Shown here in pieces: positions 7,921-16,746 of a DNA stretch of 64,000 nucleotides; positions within the stretch are counted from its first letter, which is position 1; each line of letters opens with the position of its first letter. The stretch comes from CAJFUR01 sp904420575. GTDB lineage: Bacteria > Actinomycetota > Coriobacteriia > Coriobacteriales > Eggerthellaceae. The DNA is taken from assembly GCA_965119745.1 (NCBI GenBank), contig OZ221973.1, forward strand, positions 2,232,001-2,296,000. Reading direction: 5' to 3'. The translations under genes and the position numbers were made by a program. The notes beneath the pieces are model-generated. The model had not been told where the DNA came from. It did no database searches and was given only the letters and a program-made list of their open reading frames with translations.

Positions 7921-9582
7921 GTGCACGGAATCGCGCTCAAGCACAAGTTCGCCGTTCTGCTGGGCGCCATCATCGTATTGTGCCTGGGCTTGAACCTGGC
8001 ATGGCAGGTTCAAGGCGGTTTCCGCCAGACCGAGCGCGAACTGGTGCAGCAGGCGCGCGCCCTTTCGGCGAACATGGATGCCGTGTGGGAGTTCATGGTC
8101 ATCAACCAGAAGCTCATCAACTACGACAGTGCGGGGAACTACGAGTTCAAGGGGCTTCAATGCTCCATCGCAGGACGCAGCATCGGCTCGCTTTTCTCGA
8201 CGAAGACCGAGTACGTGACGCATTACGTGAGCGAGACGCCGCGTAACCATGCCGACACGCCCGACCCGTTCGAGTCGGGCGCCCTCGCCGCCTTTTTCGA
8301 GGATTCCTCGCTCGAAGAGTACTATCAGGTGGTCCAAACGGAAAACGGGCAGGCGTTTCGCTACTGCGCGCCCATGCGGATGGAGAAGAACTGCCTCGAG
8401 TGCCATGGAAGCCCTGCCGGCGAGATCGACGTGTCCGGCTACCCCAAGGAAGGCCTCGCGGAAGGGGATCTGTACGGCGCGCTGAGCCTCACCATCCCCA
8501 TGGGGGCGTACGAGGCCGCCTCTCGCGAGAACGCGGTTTCGAACGTGGTGTTTTCCGCGATGCTGCTGGCCGCTTCGCTCGTCACCGTCTACATCGCGCT
8601 CACGGTGCTGGTCACCAAGCCTTTCGGACGCGTGCGCGCCGCCATGGCGGCGGTGGGGCGGGGCGATCTGTCGGTTCGCCTGGGGCAGGAGCGCTCGTCG
8701 GCCGAGGCGCGCGACATGGCGCGCGGCTTCGACCTCATGGCCGAAGAGCTGGCGCACATGTACGACGGGCTGGAAGAGCAGGTGGAAGAGCGCACGAAAG
8801 CGCTTGCCCAAGCCAATCGGGCGCTTGAGGAGCAGCAGCGCGACCTTGAGGAGATGAACCGGCGGCTCGTCGACGACAACCGGTTCAAAGGCGATTTCCT
8901 TGCCATGATGAGCCATGAGCTGCGCACGCCGCTGGCGGCTTCCATGGCGTTCAGCGGCGTCCTGAAAGAACGTCGTCCCTCGCAGACCGAGGAGGAGGAG
9001 CGGCTGTGGCGCGAAGTGGAGACGAACAACAGGAGGCTGCTCGCGCTCATCAACGACGTTCTGGAGATGGCCCGCATTGACGCGGGCAAGGAGCGGCTGC
9101 ATCTAGGACTGGTGGATGTGGGGGACGTGGTCGGCCTGCTGCAGGCGTCCGTCGAGCCGCTTGCGCAGCAAAAAGGGCTGCGTATGGAGTACGCAGTCGA
9201 CGAGGGCGTGCCGCTCTTTGCCGCCGATTCCGAGAAGCTGCGCCGCATCGTGGAGAACCTTGCGAGCAACGCCGTGAAGTTCACGCCTCCGGGCGGGAGC
9301 ATCGAAGTGGCCGTGCGCCACGACGCGTCGCGCAAGCGCATCGTCTTCGAGGTGTCCGACACGGGCGTGGGCATAGCAGAGGAAGACCGCGAGCGCATAT
9401 TCGACCGCTTCACGCAGGTGGACGGATCGACCGAGCGCCTGCGCGGAGGGAGCGGCCTGGGACTTGCCCTCGTCCGCGAGTTGGCTGAAATGCACGGGGG
9501 AAGCGTGAGCGTCGCAAGCAGCGTGGGCGAAGGCAGCACGTTCTCCGTCGAGATACCAAGCGACTTGGAGCTGGACCTTTAG
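7921..9582 (+). CDS. Sensor histidine kinase with Tll0287-like (DUF3365) haem-motif sensor domain
   Basis: About 553 residues. An N-terminal membrane segment (FAVLLGAIIVLCLGLNLAW) is followed by an extracytoplasmic Tll0287/DUF3365-type domain with a CxxCH motif, CLECH at residues 158-162. A second membrane segment (~200-230), a HAMP linker and a coiled coil come next. The HisKA box is MMSHELRTPLA with phospho-acceptor His332, and the ATPase has N (NLASNAVKFTPPGG), DTGVGIAEED and GSGLGLAL. The motif suggests covalent haem and redox or ligand sensing. GTG 7921 is preferred because AAGGGG lies 12 bp upstream; GTG 7909 abuts that site. It is paired with the next gene. Confidence 0.9.
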   Translation: MHGIALKHKFAVLLGAIIVLCLGLNLAWQVQGGFRQTERELVQQARALSANMDAVWEFMVINQKLINYDSAGNYEFKGLQCSIAGRSIGSLFSTKTEYVTHYVSETPRNHADTPDPFESGALAAFFEDSSLEEYYQVVQTENGQAFRYCAPMRMEKNCLECHGSPAGEIDVSGYPKEGLAEGDLYGALSLTIPMGAYEAASRENAVSNVVFSAMLLAASLVTVYIALTVLVTKPFGRVRAAMAAVGRGDLSVRLGQERSSAEARDMARGFDLMAEELAHMYDGLEEQVEERTKALAQANRALEEQQRDLEEMNRRLVDDNRFKGDFLAMMSHELRTPLAASMAFSGVLKERRPSQTEEEERLWREVETNNRRLLALINDVLEMARIDAGKERLHLGLVDVGDVVGLLQASVEPLAQQKGLRMEYAVDEGVPLFAADSEKLRRIVENLASNAVKFTPPGGSIEVAVRHDASRKRIVFEVSDTGVGIAEEDRERIFDRFTQVDGSTERLRGGSGLGLALVRELAEMHGGSVSVASSVGEGSTFSVEIPSDLELDL

Positions 9583-9594
9583 GGGGGACGCACC

Positions 9595-10302
9595 ATGGAA
9601 AAGATCATGCTCATCGACGACGACGCGAGCTTGCAGCTGGCGCTGGCGCATGTCGTGCAAGGCGAGGGCTACGCGTTCTGCTGCGCCGCCAACGGGCACG
9701 AAGGGCTTGAGATGCTGGAGCGGGAGAAGCCCGACCTGTTGCTGCTCGACGTCATGATGCCGGGCATGAACGGCTACGACGTGTGCGAGCGGATGCGTGC
9801 GCGCGGGCGCCGCATCCCGGTCATCTTCCTGACCGCGAAAGGCGACATCGTGGACAAGGGCATCGGGTTCAAGGCCGGCGCCGACGACTACCTGGTGAAG
9901 CCGTTCGACAACAGCGAGCTGCTCATGCGCATCGAGGCCCATCTGCGCCGTCATCGCGACGACCTCGCGTTCGCCCGCGCCACGGCGAAGGGCGGCAACA
10001 GCTGCGTGGGAGACCTCGAAATCCGTTTCAGCAGCTACGAGGTCCTGAAAGGCGGCCAGCCGCTGGACCTGACGGCCAAGGAGTTCGAGATCCTGGCCCT
10101 TTTGGCCGCAAACCCCGGCAAGGTGTACACGCGCCAGCAGATCTACGCGCACATCTGGGGGGACGACACCCCTATGGACGAAAACTCCATCACCGTGTTC
10201 ATCCATCGCATCCGCGAGAAGATCGAGCAGAACCCTTCCAAGCCGAAGTTCCTCCTCACCGTGTGGGGCGTCGGCTACAAGTTTGCCGAGCGGTTGGGCT
10301 GA
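9595..10302 (+). CDS. OmpR-family response regulator
   Basis: 235 residues. The receiver domain has the acidic pocket DDD at 8-10, phospho-acceptor Asp52 in LLLLDVMMPG, and conserved Thr and Lys in FLTAKGD and LVKPFD. The C-terminal winged helix (~135-235) includes LTAKEFEILALLAANPGKVYTRQQI and ENSITVFIHRIREKIE. It begins 12 bp after the kinase and forms its cognate pair. Its position just before the molybdenum reductase operon suggests that operon as a target, by inference only. Confidence 0.93.
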   Translation: MEKIMLIDDDASLQLALAHVVQGEGYAFCCAANGHEGLEMLEREKPDLLLLDVMMPGMNGYDVCERMRARGRRIPVIFLTAKGDIVDKGIGFKAGADDYLVKPFDNSELLMRIEAHLRRHRDDLAFARATAKGGNSCVGDLEIRFSSYEVLKGGQPLDLTAKEFEILALLAANPGKVYTRQQIYAHIWGDDTPMDENSITVFIHRIREKIEQNPSKPKFLLTVWGVGYKFAERLG

Positions 10303-10375
10303 CACGCCGCTGCGGGCTGCGCGGGTGCAAGCGCGAAGATGCCGGTCGCGGTGCAAACGGGCGATGCCGCCGGCA

Positions 10376-10411
10376 GGGGCGCGCTTCCTGCAGGCGGGGC
10401 GCGCTTCCTGC
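10376..10411. repeat. Two 16-bp direct repeats
   Basis: GGGGCGCGCTTCCTGC occurs at 10376-10391 and again at 10396-10411, a 20-bp period (two helical turns). It lies in the 332-bp gap between the response regulator and the reductase operon. Confidence 0.6.
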
Positions 10412-10452
10412 GCCCATGCCGCCCTCGCGCCGCTGCCTCAGTTTGCCTGCCG

Positions 10453-10474
10453 GAATGCCCTGAACAGGGCGTTC
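10453..10474 (+). terminator. Possible terminator after response regulator
   Basis: A 9-bp stem with one G-T pair closes a GAAC loop in the gap between the regulator and the reductase operon. It has no T-run. Confidence 0.4.
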
Positions 10475-10496
10475 GGCCGAAGGGCGGGGCCGATGT

Positions 10497-10513
10497 AAGA
10501 TTTCGGCAATCTT
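10497..10513. promoter_or_regulatory. Candidate operator before the reductase operon
   Basis: The inverted repeat AAGATT-N5-AATCTT lies 120 bp before the reductase start in an unusually AT-rich stretch. This may be a regulator site. No convincing -35/-10 pair was found near it. Confidence 0.25.
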
Positions 10514-10634
10514 TTCCCATCGAATGGAAACATTTGGGCAATGGCTATTACGTCGGGCGCTGCGTAGAGTTTCCTTCGCGAGAGGGGACGGGCAATTTCC
10601 CGTCGCCTGGGCGAAAACAGTGAGGAGGAGTTCG

Positions 10635-13259
10635 ATGGCAGGATATCTCGAGCGCGTAGCCGGCGGGAGCCTCAGCCGGCGCGGTTTCGTGAGGGCGAGT
10701 GCGGTCGCCGCCGCGACCCTGGCTGCGGCGGGAGGCCTTTCCGCCTGCGCCAACACGGTGCAGGAAGCCGGGACGGAACAGGGCGTGGCGGAAGAGAAGT
10801 GGGTTCCCGTGGCGTGCTGGCATGGTTGCAGCACGCGCATGTGCGTCAACAAGGCGCTGGTCAAAGACGGCGTCGTCATCCGACAGAAATCCGACGACAC
10901 CCACGAGGACACGGTGGAGCGCCCGCAACACCGCGGATGCCTGCGCGGGAGGTCCCAGCGCAAGCAGGTCTTCGGAGCCGACCGGCTGAAGTACCCCATG
11001 AAGCGCAAGCATTGGGAGCCTCTGACGGGTGGAGACAAGAGCCTGCGCGGAAAAGACGAATGGGAGCGCATCACGTGGGACGAAGCGCTCGACTACGTGG
11101 CCGCCGAATTGAAGAACGTCATCGAGAGGTACGGCAATGCCGCCATCCTCGGCGACGGCGAGGTGGCGGGCTTTCTCAACAGGATCGGCGGCTTCACGAG
11201 CATGTGGGGAACCCACTCGTTCGGCGCCTATTCCATCCCGGTCCTTTACAACGGCTATCGCCATCTGGGGCGCGAAGGCGGCAACGACCGCATGGACCTG
11301 CAGAATTCCGAAACGGTCGTGATGTTCGGCTGCAATCCCGCATGGTCGGCCTGCGGCATCCATTCCTACTATTACAGCCTGCTCAAGCGCGAGGGCGTCA
11401 AATTCATCGGCATCGACCCGCTGTGCAACGATTCCTATGCGTTTTTCGACGCCGAGTGGGTGCCGGTGCGCCCCGGCCAGGACGACGCCCTTATCCTCGG
11501 CGTTGCCCACACGCTCCTCACGGAGGACGATCCCGATGCGAACCCGCTGGTGGACTGGGACTTCCTCGACCGTTGCACGATAGGCTTCGACGCCGACCAC
11601 ATGCCCGAGGGAGCCGATCCGAAAGGGAACTTCAAGGACTACGTGCTGGGCACCTACGACGGCGTACCCAAAACGCCCGAATGGGCGTCGAAGAGATGCG
11701 GCACGCCAGTCGAGCAGATACGGTCGCTCGCCTACGAGCTCAGGCCTTCCAAGAAGGTCGCCATCCTGACCAGCTGGGGTCCTTCCCGCGTCAACAACGG
11801 CGACTGCGTACCCCAGTTCTTCATGACCCTGGGAGCCATGACGGGGCATATGGGCAAGCCTGGCCACATGTGCGGGTTGAGCAACGACGGCGGCGCGGCC
11901 GACGGAGGCCCCCGGCTGTTCGCGGTGGGCTCGAACGGGAACCCCTCCGTGGAAGAGCCCGTCGACGACTGCATCTGCAGCGCCGAACTGTGGAATGCGG
12001 TGCTGACGGGCTCCTACACGTTCAACGGGCGCATGACCAACTACGGGTTCAAGAACATACAGGTTCCGGGCGAGACGCGCACGTGCGACATCCATCTCAT
12101 CTACAACTCCAAGCGCGCCATGCTGAATTCCCGCGAGGACATCATGAAGGGCGTCGAGGCGTTCCGCAAGGTGGATTTCGTGGTGACCCATGCCTACGTC
12201 CCCAACGCCATGGCGATGTACTCCGACATCGTCTTGCCCATCTGCACGCCATGGGAAGGCGTCGGGCGCATCGCGGCGGACGGGTCGCGCGACGCCGTGG
12301 TCTTCCAGCAGCCGGTATGCGCGCCGCTTTTCGAAAGCAGAAGCGACCAGGAGATCGTGCGCGGCCTCATGAAGCGCTTCGACATCCCGGAAGAAGAGCT
12401 GTTCTGCGGGAGCGAGAAGCAGCAGCTGTTCAATCAGATATGTGGCGCCACGGTCGTTGGCGAAGATGGCAAGACCCCAGAAACGCTCGTTGCCATCACA
12501 CAGGAGGACATCGACGCCTGGGGCGTCGAGGGCGCGCCCCAGGAAGGCAAGTATCCGCTTGCGCAGCTTTGGGACGACGGCATCTGCATCGTCGCCCGCA
12601 AGGCGGGCGACAACTACGGCTATGTCGCCTACCAAGACTTCGTGAGCGATCCCGAGAACAACCCGCTGCCCAATTCCGAAAGCGGCAAGTTCGAGATCTA
12701 CTGCCAAAAGGCCTCGGAGGTCATTTCCAGCATGGGGTACGGGGACGTTCCTCCCATTCCGCAATACGTCGCGAAGGCCGACGGCTTCGAGGCCACCTTC
12801 TCCGATTTCGAGGGCGGCGTGAAAGGGGAGTACCCCTACCAGATGTTCAACCCTCGCAGCCTGCGGTCCATCATGAACTCGTTGGTGAACGTCCCACAAC
12901 TTCAGGAGGCCATCTCCAACCCCGTGTTCATGAACGCCGCCGACGCTGCGAACGAGGGCTTGGAAAGCGGAGACGCCGCGCGGTTCACCAGCCCGCACGG
13001 CTCGGTCATCCGCACCGTGCAGGCCACGAACCGCATCATGCCGGGAGTCATTGCCATACCGCATACGGGCTGGCTCGAATACAGCGAGGAACACGGGGCG
13101 GACATGGGCGGCGCGACCAACGTGCTCACGGGCGCCGCTCCCACCGGGCAAGGCACCTCCGGATACAACAGCGCCGTCGTGAAGGTGGAGAAGTTTGCCG
13201 GCGACGTCGTCTCTGACGTGGAAAAACCTCAGATCATCATTTTCGAGGACGGTGAATGA
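10635..13259 (+). CDS. Tat-exported molybdopterin oxidoreductase (DMSO reductase family)
   Basis: 874 residues. The N-terminus has a twin-arginine motif SRRGFVRASA and a hydrophobic stretch ending in a possible lipobox LSAC. Cys61, Cys65, Cys70 and Cys102 (ACWHGC, RMC, GCLRGRS) should hold an N-terminal [4Fe-4S] cluster. The bis-MGD binding region follows (VVMFGCNPAWSACG, IGIDPLCNDS) and the C-terminal MGD domain ends near 860. It resembles DmsA-like catalytic subunits, but the substrate cannot be inferred. The ATG at 10635 has GAGGAGG just upstream. The next two genes encode its electron-transfer subunit and chaperone. Confidence 0.92.
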   Translation: MAGYLERVAGGSLSRRGFVRASAVAAATLAAAGGLSACANTVQEAGTEQGVAEEKWVPVACWHGCSTRMCVNKALVKDGVVIRQKSDDTHEDTVERPQHRGCLRGRSQRKQVFGADRLKYPMKRKHWEPLTGGDKSLRGKDEWERITWDEALDYVAAELKNVIERYGNAAILGDGEVAGFLNRIGGFTSMWGTHSFGAYSIPVLYNGYRHLGREGGNDRMDLQNSETVVMFGCNPAWSACGIHSYYYSLLKREGVKFIGIDPLCNDSYAFFDAEWVPVRPGQDDALILGVAHTLLTEDDPDANPLVDWDFLDRCTIGFDADHMPEGADPKGNFKDYVLGTYDGVPKTPEWASKRCGTPVEQIRSLAYELRPSKKVAILTSWGPSRVNNGDCVPQFFMTLGAMTGHMGKPGHMCGLSNDGGAADGGPRLFAVGSNGNPSVEEPVDDCICSAELWNAVLTGSYTFNGRMTNYGFKNIQVPGETRTCDIHLIYNSKRAMLNSREDIMKGVEAFRKVDFVVTHAYVPNAMAMYSDIVLPICTPWEGVGRIAADGSRDAVVFQQPVCAPLFESRSDQEIVRGLMKRFDIPEEELFCGSEKQQLFNQICGATVVGEDGKTPETLVAITQEDIDAWGVEGAPQEGKYPLAQLWDDGICIVARKAGDNYGYVAYQDFVSDPENNPLPNSESGKFEIYCQKASEVISSMGYGDVPPIPQYVAKADGFEATFSDFEGGVKGEYPYQMFNPRSLRSIMNSLVNVPQLQEAISNPVFMNAADAANEGLESGDAARFTSPHGSVIRTVQATNRIMPGVIAIPHTGWLEYSEEHGADMGGATNVLTGAAPTGQGTSGYNSAVVKVEKFAGDVVSDVEKPQIIIFEDGE

Positions 13260-13262
13260 CGC

Positions 13263-13841
13263 ATGGCTCGCAAAGGATTCTACTTCGACATGGCGCTCTG
13301 CATGGGCTGCCGCACCTGCCAGGTGGCTTGCAAGGACCGAAACGGCCTTGAAACGGGCACGATCTATCGCAGGGTGGAGACGTACGAGGTGGGAGCGTAC
13401 CCCACGGCGACGGCGTACCAGCTTTCGCGCACGTGCAACCACTGCGAGAACCCCGAGTGCGTGCGCGTTTGCCCGGTCGGCGCCATGCACGTGGACGAAG
13501 AGGACGGCACCGTGCAGCACGACGACGAGACGTGCATCGGCTGCGAGTCGTGCGTGAAGGCATGCCCCTACGGGGTGCCCCAGTACCGGCCCGACTTCGA
13601 GATATCGGGCAAGTGCGACGCCTGTCTGCCCCTGCGCCAAGCCGGCGAGGAAAACGCCTGCGTGGCCGCCTGTCCTCTGCGCGCCATCGAGTTCGGCGAC
13701 ATCGAGGAGCTGCGGGCGCGGCATCCCGAGGCGGTGGACGCCATCGCGGTGCTGCCCGACCCGTCGCAGACCGCGCCGTCCGTGGCCATCGGCGCCAAGC
13801 CGGCCGCACTCGAGGCGGGATTCACGCAGATCGTCATCTAG
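13263..13841 (+). CDS. 4Fe-4S ferredoxin electron-transfer subunit (DmsB-like)
   Basis: 192 residues with sixteen cysteines in four groups. These are CMGCRTCQVAC, CNHCENPECVRVCP, CIGCESCVKACP, and a last group spread over CDACLPLRQAG and ACVAACP, giving four [4Fe-4S] clusters as in DmsB/NrfC. It carries electrons to or from the preceding catalytic subunit and has no signal peptide of its own, so it probably crosses the membrane with the Tat-bearing partner. It starts three bases after the reductase stop. No DmsC-type membrane anchor follows. Confidence 0.93.
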   Translation: MARKGFYFDMALCMGCRTCQVACKDRNGLETGTIYRRVETYEVGAYPTATAYQLSRTCNHCENPECVRVCPVGAMHVDEEDGTVQHDDETCIGCESCVKACPYGVPQYRPDFEISGKCDACLPLRQAGEENACVAACPLRAIEFGDIEELRARHPEAVDAIAVLPDPSQTAPSVAIGAKPAALEAGFTQIVI

Positions 13842-13863
13842 TTCCAACCGGACGGACTCGTCC

Positions 13864-13896
13864 GCCCGCCGCCTCGGACGCTCCGGGGCGGCGGGC
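13864..13896 (+). terminator. GC-rich hairpin within the reductase operon
   Basis: A 10-bp perfect stem (13864-13873 with 13887-13896) sits in the 77-bp gap before the chaperone gene. With no T-run it is more likely an RNA-stability or partial-termination element that lowers chaperone expression. Confidence 0.45.
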
Positions 13897-13918
13897 CTTC
13901 TGAAGCAAAGGGGTCGTT

Positions 13919-14611
13919 ATGCAGGACCATGAAGCCATCCAAACGCTTTTGGACGCGCGCGGGCTCGCGTACGAATCGCTGGCGCGCGCGTTCGCAGAAG
14001 AGCCGAACGGCGATGTGGCGCTCCTGTTCGCAAGCGAGGATTTCGCCAAGACATGCTCGGTGCTCGACGACGGGAAAGGGGCCTTGCCGGCCGCGCTCGC
14101 GGACGTTGCGGCGGCGGCGCGGCGGCAGGGCGCGCAGGCATGCAAGGCCGAATACGGCCGGTGGTTCGTCGCCCAGGAGGCGGACGTGTACCCGTGGGAA
14201 TCGGTCCACGTCACCGGCGAGCGCGTCCTCTTTCAGCGTTGCACGTTGGAGGTGCGCGAGGCGTACCGCGCGCAGGGCTTCCAGGCGGCCGGCTATCCCC
14301 ACGAGCCCGACGACCACCTTGCAACGGAGCTGCACTTCATGGGCCGGCTGGCGTCTCGCGCCGCGCGGGAATGTGAGGCGGGCGAAGCGCGCGCGTGCGC
14401 CGAAGCGCTTGTGGCGTCGCTTGGGTTCCTGAAGGACCATCTGGGGAAATGGGCGGGCTCCTTCGCCGACTCGTTCGATGATGCCCTTGCCAAGGATGGC
14501 CGCGCAGGCGAGGGGCGCGCCTTCTATGCCGCCTGCGCCCGCCTCGTGGAGCGCCTCGTCGCCAGCGACGCCCGCCTTCTGGAGGAAGTGGCTTTTGCCG
14601 TCGCCGTCTGA
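13919..14611 (+). CDS. TorD/DmsD-family molecular chaperone
   Basis: 230-residue all-helical protein. The ..LLDARGLAYESLARAF.. start and the core CKAEYGRWFV...YPWESVHVTGERVLFQ match the TorD/DmsD family. So does the YPHEPDDHLATELHFM segment, which carries the usual E/P-x-D-H motif. These proteins bind Tat signal peptides and help insert molybdenum cofactor before export. Its position after a Tat-bearing molybdoenzyme makes that enzyme the obvious client. A ribosome binding site AAAGGGG precedes the ATG. Confidence 0.88.
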   Translation: MQDHEAIQTLLDARGLAYESLARAFAEEPNGDVALLFASEDFAKTCSVLDDGKGALPAALADVAAAARRQGAQACKAEYGRWFVAQEADVYPWESVHVTGERVLFQRCTLEVREAYRAQGFQAAGYPHEPDDHLATELHFMGRLASRAARECEAGEARACAEALVASLGFLKDHLGKWAGSFADSFDDALAKDGRAGEGRAFYAACARLVERLVASDARLLEEVAFAVAV

Positions 14612-14655
14612 AGGCGACTTGCAAGTACGCCGCGGCTGCGCCGCGTGAGCGTTTT

Positions 14656-14675
14656 CGCCCGCGCGCGTGCGGGCG
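14656..14675 (+). terminator. Probable terminator before rpsP
   Basis: The hairpin CGCCCGC-N6-GCGGGCG ends in a T-containing stretch (TCCTTGTG). It lies about 45 bp after the chaperone stop. Confidence 0.45.
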
Positions 14676-14745
14676 TCCTTGTGTGCGCTCCTGTGTTTTT
14701 TCGTGGGACGGGCGGGGAAAACATGACGCGATGGGAGAGTGATGC

Positions 14746-14774
14746 TTGCCATCCCGGCGATTTCACCGTATTAT
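14746..14774 (+). promoter_or_regulatory. Promoter of the rpsP operon
   Basis: TTGCCA at 14746-14751 and TATTAT at 14769-14774 are 17 bp apart, about 80 bp before rpsP. This is one of the best sigma-70-type matches in the window. Confidence 0.7.
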
Positions 14775-14853
14775 AAACAATTGCTGTTTTCGCTGTGCCG
14801 CAGGAGCGGCCCGGCATTGAATCGAGTGCAAGAACAAAAAGGAGTCCAACTTC

Positions 14854-15099
14854 ATGGCAGTCAAAATTCGCCTTGCCCGTCACGGTGCCAAGAAGCGCCC
14901 GTACTATCGCGTCGTCGTCGCCGATTCGCATGCTCCCCGCGACGGCAAGTTCATCGAGGAAGTGGGCCGCTACAACCCGCAGACCACGCCTGCCACGGTC
15001 ACGTTCGACATGGAAAAGGTCGACACGTGGATCAGGAACGGTGCCCAGCCCACTGACACGGTGGCGCGGCTCATCGAAACCGCCCGCAAGGACGCCTAG
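14854..15099 (+). CDS. rpsP: 30S ribosomal protein S16
   Basis: 81 residues. The start MAVKIRLARHGAKKRPYYR and the following VVVADSHAPRDGKFIE are characteristic of S16, as is the YNPQT segment. It binds 16S rRNA early in 30S assembly. A strong AAAAAGGAG site precedes the ATG. It heads the operon rpsP-khpA-rimM-trmD, the standard bacterial order. Confidence 0.98.
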   Translation: MAVKIRLARHGAKKRPYYRVVVADSHAPRDGKFIEEVGRYNPQTTPATVTFDMEKVDTWIRNGAQPTDTVARLIETARKDA

Positions 15100-15103
15100 C
15101 ACC

Positions 15104-15358
15104 ATGTCCGGGCAGACGGAAGACATCGTCGGTCTGGTCGACGCGGTCGTTCGTCCTCTGATCGAGTTCGAGGACGACCTCGAGATCCAGGCGAGCGAGA
15201 CGGAGGACGGCGGCGTGCTCGTGGAGGTGCGCGTGCACGAGGAGGACGCCGGCAAGGTGATCGGCCGTCAAGGCCGCGTCATCAAGGCCATCCGCACGCT
15301 TGCCCGTGCCGTCGCGTCCCGCACCGGCACGCCGGTCGAAGTGGAGCTCATCGACTAG
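15104..15358 (+). CDS. khpA: KH-domain RNA-binding protein KhpA
   Basis: 84 residues. A single type-II KH domain has the GxxG loop in VIGRQGRVIKAIR, with flanking strands and helices. It is the YlqC/KhpA protein found between rpsP and rimM in Gram-positives, where it dimerises with KhpB and binds many small RNAs. The ATG at 15104 is four bases after rpsP. A longer open frame upstream lies inside rpsP and is not used. Confidence 0.95.
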   Translation: MSGQTEDIVGLVDAVVRPLIEFEDDLEIQASETEDGGVLVEVRVHEEDAGKVIGRQGRVIKAIRTLARAVASRTGTPVEVELID

Positions 15359-15904
15359 ATGCGCGCCTGGGCAGACGTCGCCGAGCTGGCGAACACGAAG
15401 ACCTTGAACGGAGGGCTCGTCGCGCGTTGCGCGCCGGGCCTTCCGTTTTTGCTGCAAGAGGGCGGGGAAGTGGCCTTCGTGCCGCCCGTCCTGGACGCGC
15501 CGCGCCGCGCGCGCGTGACGTCGGTGCGCCCGCTCTCGCCCGACGAGGCCGTGGTCTCCTTCGAGGGCGTGGACGACATCGAAACGGCGTCGAGGCTGGT
15601 GGGGTGCCATTGCCTGGTGCGCCGGTCCGACCTGCCGCAAGGAGCGCTGACGCCGGTGGGCGCGGCGGCCTGGGAAGGGTTCCAGGTGTTCGACGCGCAG
15701 GCGGGGCCGGTGGGCCGCGTGGCGGGCGTGAGCGAGCTGCCCGGCCAGCGGCTTTTGGAAGTGACGCGCACGGACGCGCAGGGCGCCTGCGCCGAGGACG
15801 GCGCGCCCGTGCTCGTGCCGCTGGTCGACGCCATCGTCGTGCGCGTGGACGAGGACGCCCGCCGCATCGACGTGGACCTGCCGGCTGGCCTGCTGGACCT
15901 GTAG
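15359..15904 (+). CDS. rimM: 16S rRNA processing protein RimM
   Basis: 181 residues, starting immediately after the khpA stop. The N-terminal beta-barrel includes VVSFEGVDDIETASRLVGC and the PRC-barrel half has GRVAGVSELPGQRLLEV and VPLVDAIV. RimM binds S19 and helps 30S head maturation. The N-terminus (MRAWADVAELANTKTLNGGL) is a little divergent: the usual G-x-I/V-x-x-x-H-G-L-x-G motif is replaced by TKTLNGGLVAR. Context makes the call secure. Confidence 0.93.
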   Translation: MRAWADVAELANTKTLNGGLVARCAPGLPFLLQEGGEVAFVPPVLDAPRRARVTSVRPLSPDEAVVSFEGVDDIETASRLVGCHCLVRRSDLPQGALTPVGAAAWEGFQVFDAQAGPVGRVAGVSELPGQRLLEVTRTDAQGACAEDGAPVLVPLVDAIVVRVDEDARRIDVDLPAGLLDL

Positions 15905-15926
15905 CCAGAAAGGATGCGCGCTTCCC

Positions 15927-16670
15927 ATGATCATCGAGACGCTCTCGACGTTTCCCGACATGTACGCCTCGGTCATGGGGGCCTCCATGATGCGCCGGGC
16001 CCAGGAGAAGGGCATCCTGCAGTTCGTCGCACACGACCTGCGCGACTGGACGCACGACCGTCACCGCACCACCGACGACGACCCGTATGGCGGCGGCCAC
16101 GGCCTGGTCATGAAATGCGAGCCTATCTTCGAAGCCTATGACTCCCTCTGCAAAGAAGGAGTCGCCGCCCCCCGGCCCCACACGGTCTTCCTCGCGCCGC
16201 ACGGCGAGCCTTTCGACGACGCGATCGCCTGCGAGCTGGCGCGCGAGGAGCGCCTGCTGTTCGTGTGCGGGCACTACGAGGGCATCGACGAGCGCGCCTA
16301 CGCGCTGGCCGACCGCACGCTCTCGCTGGGGGACTACGTGCTCACGAGCGGGGAGCTGGCCTCCATGGTGGTCATCGACGCGGTGGTGCGCAAGCTGCCC
16401 GGCGTGCTGGGCGCGGCCGAAGGGGCCGCCGACGAGAGCTTCGCCGACGGGCTGCTCGAATACCCGCAGTACACGCGTCCCGCCAGCTTCCGCGGCATGG
16501 ACGTGCCCGCCGTGCTCCTCTCGGGCGACCACGGCGCCGTGGGCCGGTGGCGCCGGCAGGCCGCGCTCGAGAAGACGGCGCGCCTGCGCCCCGACCTTCT
16601 GGAAAAGGCCGGGCTTTCGCCCGCTGATCGGGAATTTCTGAAGAGTTTATCACCGGTGCGCGACGCCTAG
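15927..16670 (+). CDS. trmD: tRNA (guanine-37-N1)-methyltransferase TrmD
   Basis: 247 residues of the SPOUT class. The start is MIIETLSTFPDMY. The trefoil knot that binds S-adenosylmethionine is seen in CGHYEGIDERAY and LGDYVLTSGELA. DDDPYGGGHGLVMKCEP is the substrate-binding region. It methylates G37 next to the anticodon and prevents frameshifting. It lies 22 bp after rimM. The usual next gene, rplS, is not here; lepB follows. Confidence 0.97.
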   Translation: MIIETLSTFPDMYASVMGASMMRRAQEKGILQFVAHDLRDWTHDRHRTTDDDPYGGGHGLVMKCEPIFEAYDSLCKEGVAAPRPHTVFLAPHGEPFDDAIACELAREERLLFVCGHYEGIDERAYALADRTLSLGDYVLTSGELASMVVIDAVVRKLPGVLGAAEGAADESFADGLLEYPQYTRPASFRGMDVPAVLLSGDHGAVGRWRRQAALEKTARLRPDLLEKAGLSPADREFLKSLSPVRDA

Positions 16671-16746
16671 CACAGAAGCGCTATCATAGACAACCGTGAC
16701 TTCAGCCAGGCGCGAGCGCGCCTGTTCGGAAAGGATACGCGCTTTC

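Noticed and set aside
10548..13847. Open frame of 1099 codons antisense to the molybdenum reductase and ferredoxin genes
   Set aside because: The + strand reads clear catalytic and Fe-S motifs; the antisense frame shows none.
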